A DNA stretch of 64,000 nt from Candidatus Thiodiazotropha sp. LNASS1 (GTDB lineage: Bacteria > Pseudomonadota > Gammaproteobacteria > Chromatiales > Chromatiaceae). Location: assembly GCF_964212655.1 (NCBI RefSeq), contig NZ_OZ156465.1, positions 4,682,094-4,746,093 of the forward strand, read 5' to 3'. The translations under genes and the position numbers were made by a program. Below, piece by piece: positions 8,558-18,627 of this stretch. The notes beneath the pieces are model-generated. The model had not been told where the DNA came from. It worked only from the letters and a program-made list of their open reading frames with translations, and did no database searches. The first letter of the stretch is position 1; every line of letters starts with the position of its first letter.

Positions 8558-9688
8558 GTGTCCGAGGAATCGCTGACAATTTCATACCCATCTGAGAGCC
8601 GGGCGGTGCTCTCTTTTAAGGGTTCCTGGACACTGCGTGATGTAAGTTTCGACTGGCAGGGAGTGATACAGGAACTGACTGATCGTAGAGGGCTTGAAGC
8701 GATTTCACTCGATACCGGCCAGCTTGTTCGTTGGGACAGTCAATTTCTGAGTCTGGTGCTGCATCTGCATGATTTTGCCCACCAGCGGGATCTGCAGCTT
8801 GATACTGAGGGTTTGCCGGAAGGGGTCCGCAGGTTGCTGAAACTGGCTCAGGATATCCCTGAACGCAAAGGTGCACGGCGTCGGGCGCAGTCCTATTCAT
8901 GGCTCTATCGTATCGGAGCAATGACCCTGAAGGCCTGGCGGGAGTCGGTGCTGTTCACGCGGTTTGCCGGTGAACTGACGCTCTCTCTGTGGCGACTGTT
9001 CTCCGGTAGGGCGAATTTTCGCGCAATCGACTTTCTGCATTTCCTTCAGGCAGCCGGTCCGGAGGCTCTCCCCATCGTCAGTCTGATCGGTGTGCTGGTC
9101 GGGGCGGTGCTTGCATTCGTGGGCGCTATACAACTGCAGATGTTCGGCGCTGAGATCTATGTCGCCAATCTGGTGGGCCTGGGATCGGTAAGAGAAATGG
9201 GGGCCATGATGACCGCCATAATCATGGCCGGTCGAACCGGCTCTGCCTATGCGGCTCAACTTGGTACCATGCAGGTCAACAATGAGATCGATGCATTGAA
9301 AACATTCGGTATCTCTGTAGTGGATTTTCTGGTGCTGCCGCGGTTTTTGGCGCTGTTGATTATGCTGCCATTCCTTACCCTTTGGGCTGACATGCTGGCA
9401 ATTCTTGGGGGGTTGATGGTCGGTGTCTGGGTATTGGATATCTCGCTGATCGAATATCTGATTCAGACCCGGGAATCCATGGGCTGGGGCGATTTGGCGG
9501 TTGGCACGGTGAAGAGTGTACTGTTTGCCATTGTGATCGCCATGTCGGGGTGTCTGCGGGGATTGCAGAGCGGCAGGAACTCTTCGGCGGTTGGGCATGC
9601 AACCACTTCAGCAATGGTGACGGCGATACTGCTGATTGTGATTTGGGATGCCATATCAACATTGATCTTCAATCAATTGGGGATATGA
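8558..9688 (+). CDS. Mla/Ttg2-type ABC permease with N-terminal STAS domain (MlaB-MlaE fusion)
   Basis: 376 aa. The first 110 residues look like a STAS/MlaB domain (LTISYPSESRAVLSFKGSWT, ISLDTGQLVRWDSQFLSLVL). After a linker, the MlaE/YrbE permease domain (about 155-375) has five or six hydrophobic helices and the family signature VGLGSVREMGAMMTAIIMAG...EIDALKTFGI. In the standard system MlaB and MlaE are separate inner-membrane complex members that move phospholipids between the membranes. The start is GTG at 8558, with no in-frame ATG just upstream. It begins a four-gene operon with ATPase, MCE and lipoprotein genes, each almost touching the next. Confidence 0.92.
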   Translation: MSEESLTISYPSESRAVLSFKGSWTLRDVSFDWQGVIQELTDRRGLEAISLDTGQLVRWDSQFLSLVLHLHDFAHQRDLQLDTEGLPEGVRRLLKLAQDIPERKGARRRAQSYSWLYRIGAMTLKAWRESVLFTRFAGELTLSLWRLFSGRANFRAIDFLHFLQAAGPEALPIVSLIGVLVGAVLAFVGAIQLQMFGAEIYVANLVGLGSVREMGAMMTAIIMAGRTGSAYAAQLGTMQVNNEIDALKTFGISVVDFLVLPRFLALLIMLPFLTLWADMLAILGGLMVGVWVLDISLIEYLIQTRESMGWGDLAVGTVKSVLFAIVIAMSGCLRGLQSGRNSSAVGHATTSAMVTAILLIVIWDAISTLIFNQLGI

Positions 9689-9691
9689 ACG

Positions 9692-10492
9692 ATGGCGATG
9701 AATACTGCATCTGTCGAAACTCCGGCAACATCGCATATCGAGGTTAGGGATCTGACCATGGCATATGGTGATTTCGTGATCCAGCGCGATCTCAACTTTA
9801 CAATCCGGCAGGGTGATATCTTTATCGTCATGGGTGGCAGTGGGTGTGGCAAGAGTACCCTGTTGCGTCATTTGATCGGACTGATAAAGCCGGCAAAAGG
9901 CAAAATTTACTATCATGGCCACGGATTCTGGCAGTTGGATGAGGAACGGCGGCAGGACCTGATGCGAAGAATGGGGGTGCTCTATCAAAGTGGTGCCCTC
10001 TGGAGCAACATGACACTGGTGGAAAATATCTCAATGCCGATCGAGACCTATACGGATCTGTCCACGGCGCAGGCGCGGGAATTGGCATCCTATAAGCTGT
10101 CTCTGGTAGGCCTCAAGGGTTTTGAAGGCTACCTTCCCGCTGAGATCAGTGGTGGTATGCAGAAGCGGGCCGGACTCGCCCGAGCGATGGCGCTGGACCC
10201 GGAATTGCTGTTCTTCGATGAACCGTCCGCTGGGTTGGATCCTGTCAGCGCGAAACGGCTGGACGACTTGATCATCGAGTTGAGTGAGAGTCTTGGCACC
10301 ACGATCGTGGTAGTGACCCATGAATTGGCCAGCATATTCGCTATTGGAAATAATTCGGTGTTTCTCGATTCCGAATGCAAGACCATGATTGCTCATGGCA
10401 ACCCGGGTGATCTGCTGCAAAGCTGCAATGATCCCAGAGTACAGGCATTTCTGACCCGGGGCACGGATGCCTCATCAACTCCAGGAATCTGA
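9692..10492 (+). CDS. Mla-like ABC transporter ATP-binding protein
   Basis: 266 aa MlaF-type ATPase. Walker A is VMGGSGCGKSTLLRHL at about residues 46-60, the ABC signature ISGGMQKRAGLARAM at about 150, and Walker B ELLFFDEPSAGLDP at about 171, followed by the switch His in VVVTHEL. The GGMQKR form of the signature is typical of MlaF/Mkl ATPases that partner MCE proteins. It starts three bases after the permease stop codon and is followed after five bases by the MCE gene. It should energise lipid transport from the cytoplasmic face. Confidence 0.95.
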   Translation: MAMNTASVETPATSHIEVRDLTMAYGDFVIQRDLNFTIRQGDIFIVMGGSGCGKSTLLRHLIGLIKPAKGKIYYHGHGFWQLDEERRQDLMRRMGVLYQSGALWSNMTLVENISMPIETYTDLSTAQARELASYKLSLVGLKGFEGYLPAEISGGMQKRAGLARAMALDPELLFFDEPSAGLDPVSAKRLDDLIIELSESLGTTIVVVTHELASIFAIGNNSVFLDSECKTMIAHGNPGDLLQSCNDPRVQAFLTRGTDASSTPGI

Positions 10493-10497
10493 ATAGT

Positions 10498-11508
10498 ATG
10501 CAATCGAAGGTCAGTCCAACCCTCATCGGTCTCTTCGTTCTGGCATCGCTGGTATTGGGATTGAGCGCAATATTTCTGCTCTCCGACGGCAATCTGTCTC
10601 ATCAATCCACACGCTTTATTCTGTTTTTCGAGAGTGATGTCAAGGGGCTTCAGGTCGGCTCGCCGGTGAATTTTCGGGGCGTCAGGATAGGCAAGGTCGA
10701 GTCGATGTCGATCACCTATTTCAAGGAGAGTGGCGAATTCAGGATTCCCGTCATCATCGGCATCGATGATACGCGGGTAGGGATCGATGGTGTACAGACA
10801 GGCAGCGGTGTATTGATCGGATTGGATGAACTGATCAAGCAGGGGCTTCGGGCGAGACTCAATCTGCAAAGCCTGGTGACCGGAAAACTGGAGATAGAGC
10901 TCGATTTTCATCCCGGCACACCGGTTCGGCTGGTGAGCGCCAACTCTGAATACCGGGAAATCCCCACCATTCAATCGAGTATGGAGCGAATCGCCACCGC
11001 ATTGGAGGCGATGCCAATTGAACGGATTATGACACGCCTGTCAGGGATTCTGGACAGTATTGATGAGATGGCCGCCGACGGTGAGTTTGAGCGTTTGAAA
11101 GCGTCTCTGTTCCAGATAACCCGGCGTCTCGATAGTATCACCCAACAGCTGCATCGGGTTACACCTCAACTCATAGACGATAGTACAAATACCCTTGCGG
11201 AAGCGCAGGTAATGCTTACAGAGATAACCCTAACCGCTACCAAATCTCAGCAGTTGATATCGGAAACAGAAGGCAGGTTGGCCAAGGCGTTTACCAGTTG
11301 GGAGCGGACCATGGCCAATGGCGAGGTGACATTCTCGCAGCTGGGGCAGGTGGCCTCCTCAGCGGATAAGGTGCTCAGTGAGGATTCACCGGTAATGACC
11401 GAACTGACCGCCGCCCTGCGTGAACTGGGTGCGGCGGCAAGATCCATTCGAAATATGTCGGAGTACCTGGAACGCCATCCCGAAGCCATATTGAGGGGGA
11501 AACAGTAA
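10498..11508 (+). CDS. MCE-domain periplasmic lipid-binding protein (MlaD-like)
   Basis: 336 aa. One N-terminal membrane anchor (about 8-30) is followed by a single MCE domain (about 40-120; SDVKGLQVGSPVNFRGVRIG, QGLRARLNLQSLVTG). A long helical region rich in heptad-like leucines follows (about 155-320). This is longer than E. coli MlaD (about 183 aa) and resembles the extended MCE proteins that pair with PqiC-like lipoproteins. It should bind lipid in the periplasm and dock on the permease. Its last bases overlap the start of the following lipoprotein gene by one base (TAATG). Confidence 0.92.
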   Translation: MQSKVSPTLIGLFVLASLVLGLSAIFLLSDGNLSHQSTRFILFFESDVKGLQVGSPVNFRGVRIGKVESMSITYFKESGEFRIPVIIGIDDTRVGIDGVQTGSGVLIGLDELIKQGLRARLNLQSLVTGKLEIELDFHPGTPVRLVSANSEYREIPTIQSSMERIATALEAMPIERIMTRLSGILDSIDEMAADGEFERLKASLFQITRRLDSITQQLHRVTPQLIDDSTNTLAEAQVMLTEITLTATKSQQLISETEGRLAKAFTSWERTMANGEVTFSQLGQVASSADKVLSEDSPVMTELTAALRELGAAARSIRNMSEYLERHPEAILRGKQ

Positions 11509-12119
11509 TGCAATCTACACCTGGTGCGCGAATTCCGATTATCGCGCTTTTTCTTGCGCTGTTGTTTTCAGGCTGTGCCGGGACCTCGTCCCAACCGACC
11601 CGTTTCTATCGCCTCGATGGCCAGCCGGGTAAAACCGAGGCCATCTCCCTGAAACCTCTGCCCGGGCAGCAGTTATTGGGCATCGGGCCGATAAAATTGG
11701 CAGCTTACCTGGACCGCCCGCAAATCATTGAGCGCCAGACACAACATCGGCTGCAGCTGCATGAATTCGATCACTGGGCAGGCTCACTGCAAGAGAATAT
11801 CATCCAGGTGGTTACTCATTTAATGCGACAAAAGCTGACTGATATGAAGGTCATCGACTATCCCTGGCATGGGACTATCAGGCCGGATTACGAGGTATTG
11901 ATGACAATCAATCGTTTCGAGCGTGAAGGTGACAGGATTTGGTTACAAATGCGCTGGAGTCTGATTAGGAGTAGCGACAACAGGCTTATGGAGATGCAAC
12001 GGCTTGCGATCGAAGAGCCTTTGCAGGGTAGCGGTGTTGAAGCCGGCGTGGTTGCCGCCAATCGTGCGCTGGGTCAAATGGCAGAGCGAATGGCCACGGC
12101 AATCCTCTCCATGGAGTAG
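11508..12119 (+). CDS. ABC-type transport auxiliary lipoprotein (PqiC-like)
   Basis: 203 aa. The N-terminus is a lipoprotein signal with lipobox LLFSGC (acylated Cys at about 22). The mature part carries the family pattern: TRFYRLDG near the start, LLGIGPIKLAAYLDRPQIIER, HRLQLHEFDHWAGSLQENI, and a final amphipathic segment. Members of this family sit in the outer membrane and partner MCE transporters, as PqiC does with PqiB. Its place as the last gene of the permease-ATPase-MCE operon supports that role. Confidence 0.88.
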   Translation: MQSTPGARIPIIALFLALLFSGCAGTSSQPTRFYRLDGQPGKTEAISLKPLPGQQLLGIGPIKLAAYLDRPQIIERQTQHRLQLHEFDHWAGSLQENIIQVVTHLMRQKLTDMKVIDYPWHGTIRPDYEVLMTINRFEREGDRIWLQMRWSLIRSSDNRLMEMQRLAIEEPLQGSGVEAGVVAANRALGQMAERMATAILSME

Positions 12120-12171
12120 CAATCCCGAGCCTGACCGGAAGACTATCGGGCTAAGGGATCCTGCATTACCT

Positions 12172-12253
12172 CGTTCCCACGCTCCGCGTGGGAATGCATA
12201 CGAAAGGTCGGTAATAAGGTGAAGTATGAGTTCCCACCCAGGAGTGTGGGAAC
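12172..12253. repeat. Pair of REP-like hairpins between convergent genes
   Basis: Two short hairpins share the stem GTTCCCAC/GTGGGAAC: one at 12172-12196 with loop around GCTCCGC, and one at 12230-12253 with loop around CCAGGAGT. They lie in the gap between the convergent PqiC-like and csiV genes, as REP-type elements often do. No T-run follows, so a simple intrinsic terminator is not supported. Confidence 0.6.
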
Positions 12254-12271
12254 TGGAAACAAGCCGCTGCG

Positions 12272-13057
12272 CTACTGAGTCACGGGCTTTTGTTCCACTT
12301 GCCCCTGCGGCTGAGTCTGGGTCGGTGGAACTATTGTCGGAACCGGCACAGGGGTTTCAACGATTTCGGGTTGTGGCGGCTCATAGCGTTCTGCGATCGT
12401 CAGCAGGCCGATCACCGGGTGGTCGATGTAGTGGAGCTTTCCGCTACGCATGCGCCTGCTCTCCTGCATCCGGTAATGCCGGAAGCGTGGCATAAAACCA
12501 AAATTGTCATCATTCGCTTGCGCAGGGCCTCCACGGACGCTTCTATGTAACACAATATCTGCATCCAGGTGCAGATAGCGTTTGATGCTGAATTTCAGGG
12601 TGCCCTCGAGTTTCGGTGGATTGAAATCCGAGACCTTTGCGCCATCTGCGGGCAACAGAGAGAATTGGACCTGTTTAGCCTTGTCGGGATGTTCCATCGG
12701 CTGACGCCATGCAACATGGTAAAGGGGGCGGTAGTCACGGGATCTTCGCATTTGGCGCCAGGCGTCATTCAGGGATCTCTCCTCAGCGGGCAAGGCACGA
12801 AAGGCGACGGGTTTATTATTCGCTAGAGGTTGTCCCTTTGTGAACCAGGCCGCATTGCTTGGCGACGGCCTTCCCGGATCATCGGGCCATCCCTCAGTGG
12901 AGCCGGCACCTGGCGCAATGCGTTCGAAGATCAGCACCTCAAATTGATACCAAACGGGGGCGTTGTCATTGTCTGCGCCCGCTGCCGGTAACATCATTGG
13001 CTGCATCATGAGTGCGCCTATAAGCAGAGCGCTTAACTTTTCCCGGAACCTTCTCAT
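12272..13057 (-). CDS. csiV: CsiV-family periplasmic protein
   Basis: 261 aa with an N-terminal signal peptide (hydrophobic core about 8-25, cleavage near AAGA). The mature domain begins WYQFEVLIFERI and continues with repeated WRQ/LRF-type strands (LKFSIKRYLHLDADIVLH, SRRMRSGKLHYIDHPVIGLL). It ends in a Pro/Val/Gln-rich tail. CsiV proteins help control cell-wall synthesis in Vibrio through the LpoA-PBP1A pathway. As I remember it, the gene is often next to mfd in gammaproteobacteria, as here, with mfd 382 bp upstream on the same strand and a long repeat in between. The tail after about residue 235 looks unstructured. Confidence 0.8.
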   Translation of the reverse strand: MRRFREKLSALLIGALMMQPMMLPAAGADNDNAPVWYQFEVLIFERIAPGAGSTEGWPDDPGRPSPSNAAWFTKGQPLANNKPVAFRALPAEERSLNDAWRQMRRSRDYRPLYHVAWRQPMEHPDKAKQVQFSLLPADGAKVSDFNPPKLEGTLKFSIKRYLHLDADIVLHRSVRGGPAQANDDNFGFMPRFRHYRMQESRRMRSGKLHYIDHPVIGLLTIAERYEPPQPEIVETPVPVPTIVPPTQTQPQGQVEQKPVTQ

Positions 13058-13095
13058 CTGGTAAACCTTATCAACCCATTCTCATCAATTGCACT

Positions 13096-13362
13096 AGGGC
13101 CTGTTAACACTAATCCAATACGCCCTGCTGGGGCTGTTTTTGTGCCCAGCAAGGCAGAATGAGCGTAGTGTAGTTATTCTACATGAGCGAATGATAACGC
13201 CGCTGGGTGCGAAAACAGCCCCAGCCCTTCGGGTTGTGCCTGAAAAAGCGCCACTCGGTGTTGCTCGTCGTTCATTTGGAATAACCAAACTTCTCTCCTC
13301 GCGCCTTGATTGGCGCTTTTTCAGGCACAACAGGGCGCATTGGATTAGTGTTAACAGGCCCT
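13096..13362. repeat. Long palindromic repeat, copy B (267 bp)
   Basis: The outer ends are inverted repeats: AGGGCCTGTTAACACTAATC on the left and its complement on the right. The interior contains two further arms. One has GCTGGGGCTGTTTT pairing with GAAAACAGCCCCAGC. The other has GTTGTGCCTGAAAAAGCGCC pairing with its exact complement before the right end. The whole could form a double cruciform. It is flanked by TA on both sides (CTA...TAG), consistent with but not proof of a TA target. No transposase is encoded. Confidence 0.9.
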
Positions 13363-13438
13363 AGTATATTCTTCGGTCGATACTGGAAAGTGCGCCAGTA
13401 GCGGTTTCATTATGCATGCCATCCTTTGTTGAACCACA

Positions 13439-16400
13439 TCAGTCTATCAGGCTGTCAAGCAGGGTGTGTATTTTTTTAACCCGCCTGTCGGGCACCTCGA
13501 GATCGGCGATATAGCGTAGTTTATCACTCCCATCCAGCTTGTATGTATTGGGTCGGCTCTGGATCAGGCCGATCAATATGGCCGGATCGAGTTTAGGATT
13601 CTCATCAAACAGCAGTCGCGCCCCTTTGGGCCCGGCTTCGATCTTACGAATACCCAGGGGGTGGGCACGCAGTTTCAGCTCTGTGATTTCAAACAGATTC
13701 TTGGTCGCTTCCGGCAGCAGTCCAAATCGATCGATCATCTCAACCTGCAGATCCCGCAGCTCGGTCTGATCCTTGGCACTGGCGATGCGTTTGTAGAGAA
13801 CCAGACGTGAATGGACATCGGGCAGATAGTCTTCCGGCAGCAGGGCGGGGATATTGAGTTCGATCTCCGTACCGTGGTCCAGCGGCCTGTCCAATTCCGG
13901 TTGTCTGCCGGCCTTAAGTGCCGCTACCGCCCTATCAAGTAGCTCGGTATAGAGTGAAAAGCCGATCTCCTGGATCTGGCCGCTCTGCTCTTCGCCCAGC
14001 AACTCACCCGCACCGCGAATCTCCAGGTCGTGGGTGGACAGGGTAAAACCGGCGCCAAGATCTTCAAGGGATTCAATGGCTTCAAGGCGTTTTTTGGCAT
14101 CCGCCGTCATGCTACCTGGCGGAGGTGTCAGCAGATAGGCATAGGCCCGATGGTGGGAACGGCCAACACGGCCGCGAATCTGATGAAGTTGGGCCAGCCC
14201 CAATTTGTCCGCCCGGTTGATAATCATGGTATTGGCACTGGGTACGTCGATGCCGCTCTCGATGATCGTGGTGCAGATCAGCAGGCTGAAGCGCTGGTGG
14301 TAGAAGTCGCGCATGATCCCTTCCAGTTCCCGTTCACGCATCTGGCCATGGGCAATCTGGAGCCGAATGCCGGGCAGCAGGGATTCGAGCCGTTGAGCCA
14401 TGTTTTCAATGGTGCTGACCTCGTTGTGCAGGAAATAGATCTGTCCGCCGCGCTTCAACTCCCGTTGGCAGGCCTCGATGATGAGGCTGTCATTCCATTG
14501 GCTGACAAAGGTCTTGACCGGATGGCGCAGGGCAGGCGGGGTGGCGATGATGGAGAGATCGCGCATCCCCGACATGGCCATGTTGAGGGTACGGGGTATG
14601 GGAGTGGCGGTCAGGGTCAATAGGTCGACCTCGCTTCGCAGTGTCTTGAGCTTCTCTTTGTGGCGCACGCCAAAGCGATGTTCTTCATCGATGATCACCA
14701 AACCCAGATTTTTGAATTTGATCTCCTGTGACAACAGTTTATGGGTGCCCACAACGATATCGATAGTTCCATCCCGCAGGCCGTCGATCACCTTTTGCTG
14801 CTGTTTCCCGGTACGGAAGCGGGACAGGCTCTCCACCTTCACCGGCCAGTCGGCGAAGCGATCGGCGAAATTCTGGTAGTGTTGTTGCGCCAACAGTGTG
14901 GTTGGCACCAATACCGCAATCTGTTTATTGCCCTGGGTTGCCATGAAAGCGGCGCGCATGGCGACTTCCGTCTTGCCAAAACCGACATCGCCGCAGACCA
15001 CCCGGTCCATGGGGCGGGTTGAGACCATGTCCTGCAATACAGCGTCGATAGTCTGGAGTTGGTCCGGTGTCTCTTCGAAATCGAATGAAGAGGCGAAGGC
15101 CTGATACTCGTCATCCGGTGTGGGAAAGGCCACGCCTTGGCGTGCGGCGCGCCGTGCATAAATCTCCAGCAGTTCTGCAGCAACATCACGTATCTGCTTG
15201 GCGGCTTTGCGTTTTGTTTTTTCCCACTGGTCCCCACCTAAACGGTGCAGCGGTGCGTTTTCCGGGGATGCACCGGCATATCGGCTGATCAGATGGAGCG
15301 AGGCGACCGGTACATAGAGTTTATCGCCGCGGGCGTACTCCAGGGTTAGAAACTCTGTCTGCATGCCGCCTACATTGAGGGTCTGCAGACCGAGATAACG
15401 ACCCACGCCATGATCTTCATGCACCACCGGGGCACCCATGTGCAATTCGGTGAGGTTGCGTACAATCTGATCCGGATCCTGACTGACCTTGCGCCGCCTT
15501 CGCTCCTGGCGTACCCGTTCGCCATAGAGCTGGGTCTCGGTGATCAGGGCGATACCCTGTTCCTGCAGCCAAAGTCCCTGTTCCAGTGGCGCCACGCACA
15601 GTGCTATCTTGATATTGTCGTTGAGAAAGGTATCCCAGCCATCAACGACCTTGGGATCTATATGGAGATCCCGCAGGGTTCCCAACAACATCTCCCGTCG
15701 ACCGGCGCCTTCGGCGATAAAAAGCACCCGCGTGGATTTGTTCTCGAGAAAATGCCGCAATGCGGAGGCTGGATCCTTGCTGCGCACCTGGAAAGCGACC
15801 GGTGGAGGCAGTTTGGAATTGAAGTTAATCACATCGGCATAGCCTTTACTGCGTGCCGCTACTTTGTGGTAGCTCAGCATGATTGAGTGACCCTGCTTCA
15901 AAAACGAGGCAAGTTCGTCTGCCGAAATGTAGAGCTTGCTTGGCGCCAGCAGGGGCCGTTCGAGATCGTGACGGCGCTCTTCAAACCGCACCTTCACCTC
16001 ATTGAAGAAGATTGTCGCCCGCTCTCTCACCTCTTCCAGTTCCATCACCATATGGTGTTTCGGCAGGTAATCGAAAAGGGTTTCGGTCTGTTCGAAAAAC
16101 AGCGGCAGGTAGTATTCAAGGCCGCCGGGCATCCTGCCATCGGAAACATCCTGATAGATCAGGCTTTGCTGCAGATCCCCTTCGAACTGACTACGGTAGT
16201 TACGGCGAAATCGATTGATAGCCGCTTCATCCATGGGAAACTCCCTGGCGGGGAGCATTTCGATGCGTGGGACCTTGTCGCAGGAGCGTTGGCTCTCCGG
16301 ATCGAAGGTTCGTATGGTATCGACCTCATCGTCGAACAGATCGATACGATAGGGGCGTTGGCTGCCCATGGGGAAGATATCGAGCAGGGATCCCCTGACA

Positions 16401-16918
16401 GCGAATTCACCATGGGAAAAGACTTGCGAGACACACTGATAGCCGCCATGTTCAAGCTGTCGCCGGGTTTCATCCAGATCGATGCTTTGTCCGCATTCGA
16501 CAATCAGACAATGAGCGTCGAGAAAGCTCTTCGGGGCCAAGCGCTGCATCAATGTGGAAACGGGGGCGACCAGTACGGCCCGCTGCATCCGCGGCAGGCG
16601 GTAGAGGGTCAGCAGTCGCTGTGAGATCAACTCGGGCAAGGGCGAAAAGAGATCGTAGGGCAGGGTCTCCCAATCGGGGAAATTGACCACCGGGACATCC
16701 GCAGTGTCGAGAAAGAATCCCAGTTCTCGCTCCAGCCGGGTGGCTGACTGCATATCATGGGTCACCACCAGAAGCAGGCCCTGATAGGCACTCGCCGCAT
16801 TGGCGATTGCCAGCGCGGCGCTGGATCCATGTAATCCGCCCCATTGCAGCCGTTCGCCGACAGCCTGCGGTAGGATGGGTTCGAATGGAGATAGCGGTTG
16901 TATGGGTTTTTCAGACAT
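13439..16918 (-). CDS. mfd: Transcription-repair coupling factor
   Basis: 1159 aa, the usual length. Mfd removes RNA polymerase stalled at lesions and recruits UvrA. In order: a UvrB-like N-terminal region ([34 protein letters not shown]), a polymerase-interaction domain ([15 protein letters not shown]), and the translocase with Walker [12 protein letters not shown] (about 646), DEEH box [14 protein letters not shown] (about 742) and motif [19 protein letters not shown]. The TRCF C-terminal domain ends the protein ([20 protein letters not shown]). Mostly monocistronic: the downstream neighbour csiV is separated by a repeat and the upstream pentapeptide gene is divergent. Confidence 0.98.
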   Translation of the reverse strand: MSEKPIQPLSPFEPILPQAVGERLQWGGLHGSSAALAIANAASAYQGLLLVVTHDMQSATRLERELGFFLDTADVPVVNFPDWETLPYDLFSPLPELISQRLLTLYRLPRMQRAVLVAPVSTLMQRLAPKSFLDAHCLIVECGQSIDLDETRRQLEHGGYQCVSQVFSHGEFAVRGSLLDIFPMGSQRPYRIDLFDDEVDTIRTFDPESQRSCDKVPRIEMLPAREFPMDEAAINRFRRNYRSQFEGDLQQSLIYQDVSDGRMPGGLEYYLPLFFEQTETLFDYLPKHHMVMELEEVRERATIFFNEVKVRFEERRHDLERPLLAPSKLYISADELASFLKQGHSIMLSYHKVAARSKGYADVINFNSKLPPPVAFQVRSKDPASALRHFLENKSTRVLFIAEGAGRREMLLGTLRDLHIDPKVVDGWDTFLNDNIKIALCVAPLEQGLWLQEQGIALITETQLYGERVRQERRRRKVSQDPDQIVRNLTELHMGAPVVHEDHGVGRYLGLQTLNVGGMQTEFLTLEYARGDKLYVPVASLHLISRYAGASPENAPLHRLGGDQWEKTKRKAAKQIRDVAAELLEIYARRAARQGVAFPTPDDEYQAFASSFDFEETPDQLQTIDAVLQDMVSTRPMDRVVCGDVGFGKTEVAMRAAFMATQGNKQIAVLVPTTLLAQQHYQNFADRFADWPVKVESLSRFRTGKQQQKVIDGLRDGTIDIVVGTHKLLSQEIKFKNLGLVIIDEEHRFGVRHKEKLKTLRSEVDLLTLTATPIPRTLNMAMSGMRDLSIIATPPALRHPVKTFVSQWNDSLIIEACQRELKRGGQIYFLHNEVSTIENMAQRLESLLPGIRLQIAHGQMRERELEGIMRDFYHQRFSLLICTTIIESGIDVPSANTMIINRADKLGLAQLHQIRGRVGRSHHRAYAYLLTPPPGSMTADAKKRLEAIESLEDLGAGFTLSTHDLEIRGAGELLGEEQSGQIQEIGFSLYTELLDRAVAALKAGRQPELDRPLDHGTEIELNIPALLPEDYLPDVHSRLVLYKRIASAKDQTELRDLQVEMIDRFGLLPEATKNLFEITELKLRAHPLGIRKIEAGPKGARLLFDENPKLDPAILIGLIQSRPNTYKLDGSDKLRYIADLEVPDRRVKKIHTLLDSLID

Positions 16919-17189
16919 TGAGCAAGCTTGGTGGACTGGATTGAAAAACAGGCAATTGTCTCACAAATTACTGGAATACGGCCAATCGGGATAGAGATTA
17001 TTTGATCTTCAAAACCTTGAGAGTAGCAACCTGTTCGCGCCTGTTATATTCATACTGCATTCTTCATAGAGCTTTATACGTCACACCATTTCACTCTCTA
17101 TTCCTCCGAAATATTATGGTAGTCATAGGTTGAGTAAGTAACGTTAATGAGTATTCTAGAGTCCTGTTTGGATACAGCGTTAAGGAGGA

Positions 17190-18269
17190 GTGTTGAAAAA
17201 ATACGTACCTAACCTGATCGGCCTCATGGCCGTGTCGCTACCTGCCCAGCTGCCAGCCAGCGAACAGGCTGTCCGGCAACTGCTCGATCAGAGAAGCTGT
17301 CAACAATGTGATCTCAGGCAAGCTGACCTGCGGATGCAGGATCTGAGCGGTGTCGATCTGCGTGGCGCCCGGCTTGACAACGCGATGTTCTATCAGGCCG
17401 ATCTCAGTGGTGCCCGCTTGGAAGGCGCAACGCTAAGGGGCGCGAGTTTCGCACGAAGCGATCTCCGAGGGGCTTCAATGCAGAATTTGGACCTGTCGCG
17501 TGGCAGATTCAGCCGAGCCGATCTAAGCGGGGCAGATCTGCGTAACGCTAACCTGAAGGAGGCCAACCTGGAAGGGGCGGATCTCTCTGCTGCAAACCTG
17601 AGCGGGGCCAGGCTTGAGTCAGCCATATTGGCGGGTAGCAGGCTCGATAATGTGGTGTTGGCAGGTGCCGTTCTCGATAGCGCCAATCTTCGTGGAGTCA
17701 ATCTGACCAAGACAGCTGATCTGTCTGGTGCCAGTTTTAAACAAACCGATCTGCGAATGGCTAGGCTATCCGGCCTGGATCTGCAAGAAATCGATTTTAC
17801 CCGGGCAAGACTGCTGAAAGCGGATCTAAGCGGTGCAAATCTGAAGCAGGCCCGATTCATCGATGCGGAGCTGAAGAAGGTGGCATTCATTGATGCGAAC
17901 CTGCATGGTGCCAATTTCGAAGGGGCGAGAATGCACGGTGCGAAACTCAAGGGCGCGAAACTCGAAGCGGCGACGCTGCGGAGCATGGAGCTCAGTGGGA
18001 ATCTGATCGGTGTGGATTTCTCCAATGCGCGAATTTCGCGGGTGAGGTTCAACGGCGCCAATTTGAAGGATGCGAAATTTCGTTCGGCACAATTGGAGTT
18101 TGCCGATTTTGAGGGTGCAAACCTCTATGGTGCCGATTTCACGGACGCCAGTTTACACCGCTGCAATCTACGCAAAGCGAATCTTCGTAAAACCCGATTC
18201 GATGGTGTCGATCTCGAGGGTAATCTGCTCGAAGGCGCAATGGGACTGCATCAATCGCCAGTGAATTGA
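17190..18269 (+). CDS. Secreted pentapeptide-repeat protein
   Basis: 359 aa. After an N-terminal signal peptide (hydrophobic LIGLMAVSLPAQLPAS), nearly the whole protein from about residue 40 consists of A(D/N)LXX pentapeptides (ADLSGADLRNANLKEANLEG and similar). These should form a right-handed quadrilateral beta-helix of roughly 60 repeats. Two Cys near the start of the mature part (SCQQCDLRQ) may form a disulfide. Start choice: a strong AAGGAGGAG at 17182-17190 overlaps the GTG at 17190, so the TTG at 17193 is probably the true start codon. Function is unknown; many family members are cytosolic, so export is notable. Confidence 0.85.
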   Translation: MLKKYVPNLIGLMAVSLPAQLPASEQAVRQLLDQRSCQQCDLRQADLRMQDLSGVDLRGARLDNAMFYQADLSGARLEGATLRGASFARSDLRGASMQNLDLSRGRFSRADLSGADLRNANLKEANLEGADLSAANLSGARLESAILAGSRLDNVVLAGAVLDSANLRGVNLTKTADLSGASFKQTDLRMARLSGLDLQEIDFTRARLLKADLSGANLKQARFIDAELKKVAFIDANLHGANFEGARMHGAKLKGAKLEAATLRSMELSGNLIGVDFSNARISRVRFNGANLKDAKFRSAQLEFADFEGANLYGADFTDASLHRCNLRKANLRKTRFDGVDLEGNLLEGAMGLHQSPVN

Positions 18270-18310
18270 GCATTGAAACTTCCGCTCTGCCATGCGGGTC
18301 AGGCCGGATC

Positions 18311-18610
18311 TCAGGCCTTGAACAGATCCTCTGCCGCCTGGCGTAGGGCATCTTGTGAAGTTTGAGTATCGTTGCCCTTGATCTCCGCGGTGGGTTCGAA
18401 ATATCCGCAGAAATTGGCCTTCTCCTTGTCCATAACCCGATCCGCCATTGGCTCTTCACACTGATTGGGTCTGCTTTGTGCGTACCAGCGACAGTTGCGA
18501 CATACCCGTGTCGGTTTCCCGCACGATCGACAGGTGGTTTCACGGCCATAATCGACTGCCTCCAATTCACTGCCGCATTGCCAGCATTTACCATTGATCG
18601 GATCGTTCAT
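18311..18610 (-). CDS. Small zinc-ribbon protein, conserved, function unknown
   Basis: 99 aa. Three paired-cysteine groups are visible: KCWQCG, TCRSCGKPTRVCRNCRWY, and later CEEP...NFCGYF, so one or two zinc-binding ribbons are likely in residues 8-70. The C-terminal 30 residues are polar and helical (SQDALRQAAEDLFKA). It lies 17 bp downstream of the SCO gene on the same strand, so it may be the third gene of a ctaA-SCO transcript. I recognise no specific function. Confidence 0.8.
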   Translation of the reverse strand: MNDPINGKCWQCGSELEAVDYGRETTCRSCGKPTRVCRNCRWYAQSRPNQCEEPMADRVMDKEKANFCGYFEPTAEIKGNDTQTSQDALRQAAEDLFKA

Positions 18611-18627
18611 GCCATTCTCCCTCAGTG

